64,000 nucleotides of DNA from Welwitschia mirabilis (lineage: Eukaryota > Gnetophyta > Gnetopsida > Welwitschiales), in assembly GCA_051453625.1 (NCBI GenBank), contig JBOZIK010000001.1:127527136-127591135 (forward strand). Reading direction: 5' to 3'. Below are positions 47,681-59,500 of this stretch, piece by piece; position 1 is the first letter of the stretch, and each line of letters starts with the position of its first letter. Position numbers and translations under genes: made by a program. The notes beneath the pieces are model-generated. The model had not been told where the DNA came from, ran no database searches, and was given only the letters and a program-made list of their open reading frames with translations.

Positions 47681-49361
47681 TTTAGCTTTTGTTCTTTCAT
47701 GAAGGCTCATCTAAAGTTGAAGGGAAATTATGTGTTTTTAAGATTTCTATGTTATTCTCTTTCTCATCTTCTTCATAATTTTTAGAAGTTAAAGTCTTAT
47801 AGATAGGTGGTATTATACCAATTCTACTTCTAGTTATTGCTTTCCAATCTCTTTTTAATTTATTTGGATTTAGTAGAAGTTAAGTTGCAAGAGATCCTTA
47901 TGATCTTTGATTGACTAACATTGTTTGTTAAAGCACGTTAACTAAATTATTCATGTTTGTGTTGGCCTTTTCTTGTATTTTTCTCAACTCTTCTATTAAT
48001 TTTATAATTAAATTACATTGATTTTGAAAATTTAAGAAGCTTGGCTGGAAGTTTGAGCTACTTAATTAGAAGTTATTTGGTTGGAAGTTTGAATTCTTAA
48101 ATATACTCTCAAAAAGTTTTTAATTTGATTACCCACTCATTCTTTGTTGATATTGCATTTGATTTTGAAAATTGGAAGGCCTTTAGTTAAATGCACATGC
48201 TTCTTTAAATATTTTCTTTTTATATGTTGGAAATAAAAAACATTCTTTTATTCGATGAGAGTTATCTTTACATATATTACAAGTTGAAATTATGTTATTC
48301 TCAATTGTTTGCATCAACTAACATTTGAGTGTATTTCTTCAAATTAAAATCCTTGATCATATTGGATGAATTATTTTATTCTTCCTCCTTATCATGTTTT
48401 ACTTCTTTTAAGTCCTTTATAATTTATTCTATAGTTTGATTTCTTTTAAAAGTTTATTTAGGCCAAATTTAACTTATTTCAACTAGATCTTTTAACAACT
48501 TTCATACATTATCTAAAGCTAAGTTCATTAAGTTGCCACTACAAGAAAAGTCTACAAGTTGTTTCATTTCACTATTCAATCCACAATAAAAATAATCTAT
48601 TAACTCTACTTCAGAAAATACATCATTAGGATTGCAATGAGTAGCTATAATAAATCATTCATATGTTGTGGCATAATCCTCATTAGGTTATTAGTGAAAT
48701 TTTGTGACTTCTTTTCTTTTTTTTTTATTATACTCTTACTCACAAATCTTTTGATAAAGGCTTCTTGTACTTGACTCCAACTTTTAAGACTTTTATGAGA
48801 AATGGTCTTAAGCAAAAATTTTTGTTTTTTTCTAAGTATGATAAGAAATATAATCATGTAAGTTCTATCATTAATTCATTTTTTCTCATTTCCTAAAGTT
48901 AGCACAAGTTATTTTATATTAGTGAGATGTTGAAAAGGGTCTTTATTAGATTCTCCTAAAGACATTGGATAAGAACTTAAGTTTCTTAATTCTACATCAT
49001 CATCAGGAGACAAGTTAAAAGGATTTTGAATTTCATGTTTTCAATTGGCATTAAAAGTTTCTATTATGATTAGAGTATTAGAAAATGCTACATGTTTTTG
49101 TTTTTGCATTGAATTTAACATTGATAAAATAAAACTCTTTTCTTCCATGTTGTTGTTTACACCACTTTCTTTTTAAAAATCTGATTTTAAAATAATGAAA
49201 GATGAAAAATCATCTTAGTTAATTCTTGGAGTTATTTGCATACCTAGGATGTGTGTACTTATGTTTTTCTCATATGCAACCAAGCATTCTCTAATATTTT
49301 CCTTAATCAAGCTTCACTCCTTTTGATATTTTATCTTTTTATCCAAGTTTATCATATTCTT
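47681..49361 (-). pseudogene. Broken gag of Athila-like element 2
   Basis: The N-terminal conserved peptide at 49361-49228 reads NMINLDKKIKYQKE and KENIRECLVAYEKN. Next, from 49148, MEEKSFILSMLNS leads to NPFNLSPDDDVELRNLSS. The retrotransposon-gag segment at 48857-48645 includes LKSWSQVQEAFIKRFVSKS, then LIDYFYCGLNSEMKQLVDF. The zinc knuckle at 48240-48281 is intact, CNICKDNSHRIKEC (CX2CX4HX4C). Each block aligns with the copy at 1501-3152. Several stops and frame changes interrupt the gene. Confidence 0.82.
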
Positions 49362-49800
49362 GCATGCTCAGAAAAGATTCCTTTATAACTATTATTTCAT
49401 TCATCATTTGGATGATGATCTAGATGATAACTTTACAAAAACAAATCAAAAAAAAAAAAAAGGAAAGTAGATTTGTTAAAAAAGAGAGCAGAAACAGAAA
49501 CTAACAATCATCTATCTAAGTTATCAAGATAATAGAGAAGATGATATCAACTTATTATGCAATGGAAAGAGAAAATGAACTATGGAAAAATAACAAGAAA
49601 AATTCTAAGCCTAGGCTATTATCCACTTAATCATATAGATGACAAAGGAGATGATAAGGACTTCATTGTGGAATAGAAACCAAAAACTATAGAAAGAAGA
49701 ACTACAATATATAGTAGAAGTAAATACTACTATAAATAAATAATCTAAATTAAAATCCAAGCCACTTATCTGGGTAATGATGATCATCTACCTCCTTATA
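49362..49800. repeat. Leader of Athila-like element 2 with three dyad repeats
   Basis: Motifs at 49396-49433 (ATCATTTGGATGATGATC), 49503-49546 and 49617-49653 (ATGACAAAGGAGATGATAAG) repeat every 107-115 bp. Their number and spacing match the leader of copy 1. The region is A-rich and non-coding. Confidence 0.65.
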
Positions 49801-49825
49801 GCCTTACCTGGTAATGATGTCAAAA
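49801..49825 (-). promoter_or_regulatory. Decayed primer-binding site of Athila-like element 2
   Basis: The minus strand reads TTTTGACATCATTACCAGGT next to the LTR end ACAACA. It is alignable with TGGTGCCATTACTAGGG of copy 1 but diverged at several bases. Position is the main support. Confidence 0.65.
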
Positions 49826-51094
49826 TGTTGTAATGCATATTTATACAATTATTATATCCTTAAGAAAATCTTATCAATCATAAATATTTGCACAACACAC
49901 ACACTAGTACAAATAGCAGTTAGCTTTAATGTCATAATCCATCGAAGGCCCTAGGTTCAAAGTCAGATAATTGATTTCAAATAAAATATTTTTCTATTTT
50001 TCTATTTATGAAAATGAAAATAAAGGACAATGTAAGAAAATAATACAAATTAAATATACTAATGTAATGCTTGAAATTCAAATGAAAAATATTCAAAATG
50101 AAATATCTATTTGACTATCAAACCTTCCTATCATAAAGATCAACCCTATATAACCTAGATCAATCAAGGAAATTGTCACTAATCCTAACCAACCTAAGTT
50201 ACCAGGCACATCAAATAGAATAAGAAAAAAATTCAATGATTAAGCTATGAAATAAAAAATGAAATACAATGTACAATATAAACTAACCATTTTAATTTTA
50301 ACGAAGGTTGTCCTTATGATCTAAATCAACTATGAATTTTTCACCGAATCATAACCAACATAAACTATAAGGGAGATGCACATAAGAAAACTAAATAAAA
50401 CTTTTCATTAATATCAAACTAACATCCTATTACAAATTAGTAGCACCTTAGTGGAGGATACACATCCCAACACCAAGAAATACTTATCTTTGTAATAATG
50501 GATGGACCTCTTTCACTTTGATCTCTTATCATGGTATTTTTAAGTGTCAAAAGATAAAAGTTGAAGTAAGGGTAAAGAAGTTACTTATTACAATGAATAG
50601 CCTAAAAACAGATAATATTAACAGATGCAAAAAAATTCATAATAATGTATACAAAGTGCATGACACATTGTAGAAGTTAGATGAAGTTTGGTGCATTGAC
50701 TAAAAATATTTATTATCTTGATTAGCATTCATAAAATGGCAGGGATGATGCCACATCAAGAGAGGTTACACATCAACTTTTATTTTTGATCTAGTCAGCA
50801 TTATTATTGGCTTACATGTGTTGTCATCCATACTGTCATCCAGCTGATGTAGAGAATAGCTATCTTCTAAGACCTCCAAGTAAGTGTAATCGGCTTTACA
50901 GATCTTTAAATCCTTCTTAGAATATGAGGTATCAGAAATCATCCAAAATGCCTCTAAATGTGATAATGATTATGCATTTCCATGGTAATCTCGTTGACTC
51001 TCAATAATCATCAATTTCTACTTGAACCTATCTAAATGTTCTACGAAACTACTCAAAATACCCCATTAAAAACATACAATTTGACATCACAATA
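49826..51094 (-). repeat. 5' LTR of Athila-like element 2
   Basis: This 1,269 bp LTR starts TGTTGTAATGC on the plus strand and ends near GACATCACAATA, where the terminal CA is now TA. It aligns with 42276-43395 and more distantly with 3626-4710. One dyad motif with both arms (GTCATCC, GTCATCC, GATG) is at 50820-50860. Confidence 0.82.
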
Positions 51095-53444
51095 ATGTAA
51101 ATCTCAAAGGTCATAACATTTAGGTAGTACATAGATAGAATTTAACTCCTATTAGAGAAAATATAGAAAATAATAAGGATTTTATTTTTTTTCCTTTCAT
51201 TTTAATAATGTTCTTGAATTAGAAACATTAGAAATATTAGTTAATAAGCCCAAGATAAACATGTAATTTAAGTATAATCCATAATTAGAAATCATAGCTA
51301 ATGAAGTCAGAAAACATGGAAGTAAGAGAATATAAAAATAAAGAAAATGAAAACATGAAAAGCATTGCAATAAGCACTCTTTTTTACATTTACTGAATTA
51401 ATATTTCCTTTAGGATGTTAGAACTATATGAAATGGAAAATGAATATAAGTACACAGATCTGGTAACAAATAAAACTAGTGAATTATAATATTATGATCC
51501 TAGTGATTTGTTATTACTATTGTATATTTCCTTAACAATCTGTATGGTTATTGTAAACCTATCTAGTAGGCCCATAATCCATAGATTATTATGTCAATAA
51601 TGATATTAATATCGAAAATCAGAGTTGCACAATAAAAGCATTATAATTTTAGTAGGACCCTAACAATTAGCTACATGCGTACATGATTAATGAATAAGAT
51701 GTGATTATAATTAACCTAAGTGAATTCTAACTAATGAGATTATGATTATGATAACCGATATATGCACTGAATGAAGCAATGGGAATAGTAATCCATAAAT
51801 GTGTCAAATGAGGTAGTGGAGTGATGAAAATAATCAATGAGGCAGTAATTAGCTTTAACTAATAATCTAATTAGAAATACACTTAACCTAATGATGTTGG
51901 TAACTAAATCATAAACCTAATATCAGTCTAATTGGCTATCAGTGATATGGATCAAGTGATCCAATGGTGTACGATAATGACTATGATGATGATTTAATCA
52001 TGATCATTAACATAATCATAAGTAAGAAAATTAACTTATCGTGAACATAACATAGCTATGATGATGAAATATGAAAATAGTATATATGTTGAGGTCACTA
52101 TAGTGATTCTTAAATTTGTGTCATTTGTAATCATTCATCTATACTAGATCTTGATTGATTTTAATCTTGAGTTAGTGGCATAAGGGCATATAGATTTGGT
52201 ATTTAATTTGATAAACATCATCTATTTATATATTTACTATACATTGGGTTCTAAAAAGAGTAATATGGCATGTTCCATCCTTTAAGGAAGGAAGCTTTAC
52301 AAAAGGCATATATATATGAATGGTATATAGTTACAGATCAACCTTCATGGCTAAGAGTTATGATTTACCTAGAGGACGATGGCCTTCAGTGAGGAGCAAG
52401 AATATGATAGACCTATGGTACAAGATATGAATGGTTAACTAATGGAAAATTGACTAAATCACTGATAGGTAGTGTTCTGCCTAGTAGCAGGTGAGCCTCA
52501 TAAAGGAAGCAATTATATATAGTTAATCTATGGATGATGGTATGATGGATGATGGTATGACATACATAGATAATCTTCATGATGATATCATGCAGATGCC
52601 AAGAGTAGGACATGCCCAGATACTGGCATTATATGAGATTAATTCACATAATCCAATGTGGTCGAGCTAACATTATGTATTAACCTACAAGATCATGGTC
52701 CCATAGTAGTAGCCGATGGATGGTTGGATTAAAGATTCATGAGATACTTGTCTAGCTATTTTCTATATTTTATATGGATATACATTATATAATGTTTTTT
52801 ATGGATTTATATTAATGTATGATTTATCAGAACTAACATTGTATTAGTTCATTTCTCACTAGTATAAATAACCTGAACCTATCATACACCTATATGTATC
52901 AATGGCAATCGAGATAAAGTTCAAGACAAAACTATNNNNNNNNNNNNNNNNNNNNNNNNNNNNNNNNNNNNNNNNNNNNNNNNNNNNNNNNNNNNNNNNN
53001 NNNNNNNNNNNNNNNNNNNNNNNNNNNNNNNNNNNGCTAGTAACAAAAATAGAATTCAAGACAAAACTATGTATGGTTTGAGTTCCTTTGAATGGGGATA
53101 CATAGGCGTACTTGCTTGTTGTAATTTAACTAACCACTCGACTATGACTTATACACTTTTATTATGTATTCTGTTTTATAACTTACATACTTCTTTTGTG
53201 TGTTTTCTATTTTAACCTATATTTTAGTTCTATATTTCAAATTAAATTTATAATTATTCTTAAATTAAAATGTGTTGTTAGTCAGGTGAGCTGTCATCAT
53301 ATAATTCTCCTAAAGGGTAGCCTATGTTTTTTGGCAGTATGTCTTTAGTTGAATCTAATTAATCCACTATGTTAGTTAATTGGATATTTAATTAATAAAT
53401 TTTAAAAAAAGGTATAATTTGATTGTATTTTTGTGTATGTTACA
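51095..53444 (+). repeat. Giant LTR copy 2, right part
   Basis: It resumes at ATGTAAATCTCAAAGG, equal to 58123 of copy 3 and about 37627 of copy 1, and runs to GTGTATGTTACA before the second interior. Matching blocks include AGGAAGCTTTACAAAAGGCATA (52287), GATGGTATGATGGATGATGG (52533) and TAATCCACTATGTTAG (53360). It contains a 100 N gap. Confidence 0.85.
52936..53035. other. Assembly gap (100 N) with duplicated flanks
   Basis: TTCAAGACAAAACTAT occurs immediately left of the gap and again at about 53055 right of it. Comparison with the other LTR copies suggests almost nothing is missing; the gap may be an unjoined overlap. Confidence 0.9.
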
Positions 53445-53565
53445 TTTTGGTATTAGAGCTATGAATTTTATCCATAGTGAGTTGAATTAATAAAAAAGAT
53501 TATGTGTTTATTGCATTAATGTCTAATAGCAATTTCTAAGAGAAAACGTCTTAAGAAGGGAAGGA
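53445..53565 (+). other. Minimal interior 2 (121 bp): PBS and PPT only
   Basis: It starts TTTTGGTATTAGAGCTATG (PBS 53448-53459, one transition from TGGTATCAGAGC). It ends TTAAGAAGGGAAGGA, the PPT, right before TGTGATACCC. It aligns along its length with interior 1 (ATCCATAGTGAGTTG, CATTAATGTCTAAT). It has the same two features and nothing between them. Confidence 0.88.
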
Positions 53566-56500
53566 TGTGATACCCTACTTTTGTCATGCGCTTGATTAGA
53601 TGTGTGATCAGTTGAGTGTGTGTTTAGATTGAACTTTGTTATGGTAATTAGCTTGGGTAATTATTGATAAATAAGGCTATGCTGATAATTTAATTAATTA
53701 AGATTTATTAAAGTAGTTAAGAAATTAAAGGTAGGTTAAAATATCATTAGAATCATAACACATGATGAATGAATAGTAGTGAAATTAATTGGGTTACGTA
53801 TTAGTTAAATGCATTAGTGTTAATATTATTTAGTTAGTAAAATTATAATTATTAAGGCATAATCTTACTAAGGAAGTATTAATATTAATTTATAAATGAT
53901 AGATAAAATATAATAACAATGTAAAAGATGTGTATGATTTACTTATTAATAAATGTTTAATTAATAAATGAGAAATAAAATCAAAATAGTTTAAAGTAAG
54001 GTGTTACATGGAATTAGTTTAAAATAAATATTATGACAATATGTTAATGTTATGTGCTAAATATTAATAAGGTACTATTTAAATATATTAAATATTAAAA
54101 AATTAATACATAGATAACAATTAATGAAAATATGACGGATTAGTTTAGAATAGGATGTCTCAAATATATGACAAATCTTATATGTTAATTAATTGAAATA
54201 TATTATATGCTAAGTATTAATATGATATCATAAACATTAATTGAATATGTTAATATAATGTCATTGGAATCAATTTAAAGTAAGACACCTTAAAGATTAA
54301 TTGAAATATGTAATATTTTGAAAATAAAGATTATTGAAATTGCTAATGTCTAAACGTTAATGTTATTATGAAATGATCATTTAAATTTAAAATCAACGGA
54401 ATTGTTAAACATTAATGTTAATAATATTAAAAGGTAAATTGTGACAACTATCAAATATTGATGTTGCAAATGATGTTATTTAAGGAAAATTATATTAAAT
54501 TTAAGGTGAGATGGAATTATGCATGTAAAGTTGAGCTGTGTCAATTAGTTGTAAGATGGAATAACATTGAATTATTTAGGTGTTAATATCAAGACCAATG
54601 TTAAATTAGTAAGGTGCAACACATCATAAAAGTGGCATCTTGAATAATGGTGTGGCTTTTTTAGGGGAAAAAAGGTGGCTCTTTACTCTCATGTAAACAA
54701 ACAAATGGCTGGCATTTAGGAGTTGGGTTAATAATTAAAAAGCACCCTTTGCAAGTGGAAGGAGGTTAGAACATTTTGTTTAATAATAAATGAACTCTTT
54801 AATACTCATGAATGGAAGATGGAAGAAGGCTTAGGCATGAAGAATTTGTAAGAAGAGAAGAAGGTAGGGGCTAATGAAGGATGATATCTTCATCAACTTG
54901 CATTTTGACAGATAAGTCTGGTCTTATCCTTTTAGATTTTATAAAAAACCTTTTCTTTAAATTTAATATAGATTTGTTAAAAAGGTTTTTGACAGATAAG
55001 TCTGATCCTTTTAGATTTTATTAAAAACCTTTTCTTTAAATTTAATATAGACTTGTTAAAAAGGTTAGTGTAAATAAAGAAGGTTAAAATAGATAGGAAT
55101 GAAGGATGATTTTATAAGCTAGTTAAGACTTAGATATGATTGTTGATGATTAAATGTATCTTTTTAAGGAACTAATTACTTTGAAAATTAGATAATAGTA
55201 TTGTTTTTGGAACTGTAATAATTGACATTATACTTTATCTTTTCCTATTTTTATTTTTCATCTTACAAGGGATTCTAATAGAAATCACTTAGTTTGCTAT
55301 ATGATGAACCTAACTCTATCTACCAAAAAATCATGTCCTTATTCATTTTGGATGATTCACCTTATCCTTTCTTGGACAATATGGCCATTATATGATGAAT
55401 GTATGACTACTTTATTAACTGCATCATTCAGTTATGTTGATAAAATACTATTAACTAAAAGTACTTAATTAATAACCACTTGATAGTTTTCTCTTGTGTC
55501 ATACCTTTTTGATGTATTGAATCCTTACAAATATTTGAAAATCAAATCAGTAGTTGTAATTATAGAATTTATATTAGAAAAGCCATACAATTTCTTATAT
55601 CTAAGTGATTGTATTAGAGTTTCTTATGAATTTTAAGAGAACAATTAGTTTCCTGCATCTCTTATTTGATAGACCACTTTGGGTCTCACATTAGCTTACT
55701 TGTAGAGCTTGGCTATGTGCTCATAAAGCCTTTCTAATGCTTCCCTTAATACTTTATCATGTTTTTATTTGTCCTTTTTATATTTTTTGGACATTATTAA
55801 TTATATTTTTCTTATGAGTACGTATTGTTGCTATTAGACTTGTCAAGCTTCATATCCATAATTGTGGCAAACAACACTAGCTCTACTTTTGCATTTGCTT
55901 TTACTCTGGACAATTTGTACATTGTTGCATCTACAAATCTTTTAAGAGATGGGATTATCAAATTATAGTACTTTTGTGAGTAGCTCATTGTTTGACTCTA
56001 TACCATTATAGGAGATTTCTTCTTTGTTCTCATAAGATAGACCGCTTTATTTAGTTCTAAATGTAGGCCTTACAATAAACTCAATAAAATCACATATAGA
56101 AAGGATTTAAAATTAGCTGAAAAACAAATCCATTCATAAGGAATTATATTATTTCTCTTGAAGGGCAGTCTTTCCATTTACAGTTAGCAATGTTGTAAAA
56201 GCCACAAGGATTTCAAATAATTAACACTAATCACAATGTAATTTTTATGAAAGCAAATGCAAATGACAAAATCATTACATTTACTCCAGTAAAAGGGAGT
56301 GGATAGACAGAAAATAAAATAACTTAGACATTCAAAAATAAAACTTTCGGAAGCTTTAAAAAAAGGGTTTTAGTAAATACATGAATTAAAAGAAAAGGAT
56401 AGTTATAAAATAGAAACTATTCCACTTCAAAACAATTGAATGTATAGCTTCCTATTCCTAGGGAAGCTATCATGGGAAGACATCCTCCACGTCAAGAAGC

Positions 56501-59500
56501 GTCATTCCTACAAATTTGGATGTTAATAACAGAGAATTAAAAACATGCTTGGAATATTATAAGCATAATCTTGAATAATGCCAGCTTTAAGATCAATATA
56601 TTAATTCTATGAAACAAAAAAAAAAATGGCATATGGTGAGTATTAGCGTAATACTAGGTTGTGGTTGACGACGTATGGGGAAACCCTTTCATTCGACGTG
56701 TGTATATTACTTGGATTAATTATTTCAAACTCAAAACCGTTAAATGTTATTAAAAGATAATGGAGAAAATTAAGAAAAATATTGCCATTAGAGAGAAAGA
56801 CAATGTCGCAGATGGTGTCATTAATACAGATAACATTATTCCTCCATGTGTAAATAATGTTTTTGAGCAAACTCCACAATTTCATTATAGAAAATGACCC
56901 CGTAACTATTTGATCCGCATGAAAATATTCAAAAAATAATAAAAAGAAAACCTGAACTTAAGATATGAACACAAACAAATAGGAAAAAAACAAAAAAGAA
57001 ATGCGAAGGACAACATATGACGCCTTATAAAAATGCCTCTGTACAGTTGCTACTTGGCCAGCATGGATTAGGCCAAGCGGTTTTCTTTCAAAATGAAGTA
57101 GAACACCTTTTTAAAACATTGAAGACGGTCTTTGATTAAACACAATGCATGTGGATCAAGCAACATTGAGTTGGGATGTGTAGTGGCCGTCATTTTCTTA
57201 TTAAAACTTGGAAAAATATATTGATTAAGGGAGTAGATCCCACATCACTAGGGCTGTACATAATACAATTTTTATTAAAAAAATAGTTGTTACTAAGGAG
57301 GATATTTGTATTACTAGTTAGTTTACATATGATTTGAATGATCTTAATTTAACTCTTTTCAAATTAAAGTAACACAAAATAGTTGTGCTAAGTCTTGGCA
57401 TAAGGAAAGATTATGACCATGCTATGGATTTGATGATCCAATGATATATTGAAATTGTGAGTGGTAATGAGGACAAGCATACACATTGTCTAAAGGCATG
57501 AGTCATACCACTTGAATTTAACCTTACTGCTATAACCTTTTAGCAAGTTGATTGGTAACATAGAAATGAGTGTTCCTATAGGTTGACTCAAGAATCAGAT
57601 GAGAAATTTCTTACATTAACATTAGTAATGGGTATGTGTGGAAGGAGATCCCAAGTATTGACTTAGTGCTACCAAGACATGTAGAATTGGGGAAATCATG
57701 ATCATTGGTGGGGTGTAATATGAGAGTTGGTCTTGGGAACCATTATTATGGAGAGAAATGCATAATCCAATCTCATTTAGGCCTTTGTGCAATTTGATGT
57801 TTCAGGCATCATGTTGTATAGTTGATACTTAGTTTACACCTTAGTTTGATTGGTGCCCCATTAGTGCCTTTATGTGTTTAATGTTCTACTTCTGAAAACA
57901 TGTATTAGTATTGTAATTAGTGATTAGAATATAATGTGGATGATTTATAAGGAAAATTACTCCTAGGGGGAATTGAAATTAATGTTTATTTAATGTTAAG
58001 AATGAGTTACGATGCATTTTATAAAGTAGTGATATTATTTAATTTATAATTAATTATTATTAGATTCATAAAGGTCTTAATGTCTTTCAATATTTATTAA
58101 AAAGAAGTTGTATTTTGTAGGTATGTAAATCTCAAAGGACATAATCTTTAGTTAGTACATAGATAGAATTGGGTTTCCATTAGGGAAAATTTCGAAATAA
58201 TAAGGATTTTATTATTTTTTCCTTTCATTTTAATAATGTTATTGGATTAGAAGTATTATAAATGCTAATTAATGAGCCTAAGATAAGCATTCAATTTAAG
58301 TAAAACCCATAATCATAAATCATAGATGATAAAGTCAAAAAAACATAGAAATAAGAGAATGCATAAGAAATGAAAATAACAACATGAGAAGCATGGAAAT
58401 AAGTAATGGTGTTTAGATTTACTGAATTAATCTTCCCTTTAGAATATTAGAACTATTTGAAATGGGAAATGAGTATAAGTACATAGATTTGATGATAACT
58501 AATGACTAGTGAATTATAATATTATGTTTCTAATGACCTATGATTACTATAGTATGTTCCCTTAATGATCTATATGGTTATTATGAACCTATCTAGTGGG
58601 CTCATAAACCACAGAGTGCTATGTCCATAATGAGGTTGATCTAGAAAATCAAAGTTACGCAATGAAAGCATAGTGGTTCCTATTAGGACCCTAACAATGA
58701 GCAACATGTGTACATGATTGATAAATTATATGTAATTATAATTAACCATAAGTAAACTCTAACTAATAAAATTATGATGATGATAACCCAGAGATGCGTC
58801 AAATGAGGTGGTGGGACTAGTAATCCACAGATGCACCAGATGAGATAGCACAGTGATGGAAATAATGGATGAAGTAGTTATTAGCCTTAACTAATAATCT
58901 AATTAGAAATACACTTAATCTAATGATGTTGATAACTGAACCATAAGTCTAACATCAGCCTAATTGGCTATCGGTGACATGGATCAAGTGATCCGATGGT
59001 GTATGTGACAAATTAATAATAAATATGATGATGATTTAATCATGATAATTAAGATAATCCTAAGTAATGAAATTAACTTATTGCAATCATAACATACCTA
59101 TAATGGCCAAATATGAAAATAGTATGCACATTGAGATAATTATATTAATTCATATATTTGTGTTGTTTATTATCATACATCTATACTAGATCCTAATTGA
59201 TCCTAATCTTGAGTCAATGGCATACAGACATATAGATCTGGTATTTTATTTAATAAAAATTCTTTATTTGTATATTTACTATACATTGGATTATAAAAGG
59301 AGTAATATAGCATGCCCCATTCTTCATGAAAGGAAGCCTTCACAAAAGGAATATGTATGGATGATCTAAGATTGGACATTGATCTTTATGACTAAGAGTC
59401 ATGATTTACTCATAGGAGGATGGGCTCCAATCACAAGCAATCATATGGTCAATCTATGTTATGAGATATGGATGGTTGATTAGTGGGAGATCAACTACAT

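Larger units (their letters stand above)
42276..51094 (-). mobile_element. Athila-like Ty3/gypsy element 2 (internally deleted)
   Basis: This minus-strand element has a 5' LTR at 49826-51094, PBS 49801-49825, leader, gag, protease, an integrase C-terminal trace, about 2.4 kb of 3' non-coding DNA, a PPT and a truncated 3' LTR at 42276-43395. RT, RNase H and most of integrase are missing: only about 1 kb separates the protease from the integrase tail where about 3 kb is expected. It sits within giant LTR copy 2, of which about 2.1 kb is missing between the two junctions. Confidence 0.82.

Noticed and set aside
49925-49960. tRNA-like GGTTCAAAGTC near the LTR of Athila-like element 2
   Set aside because: No A box or acceptor stem at the right distance was found; the match is a short B-box-like string only.
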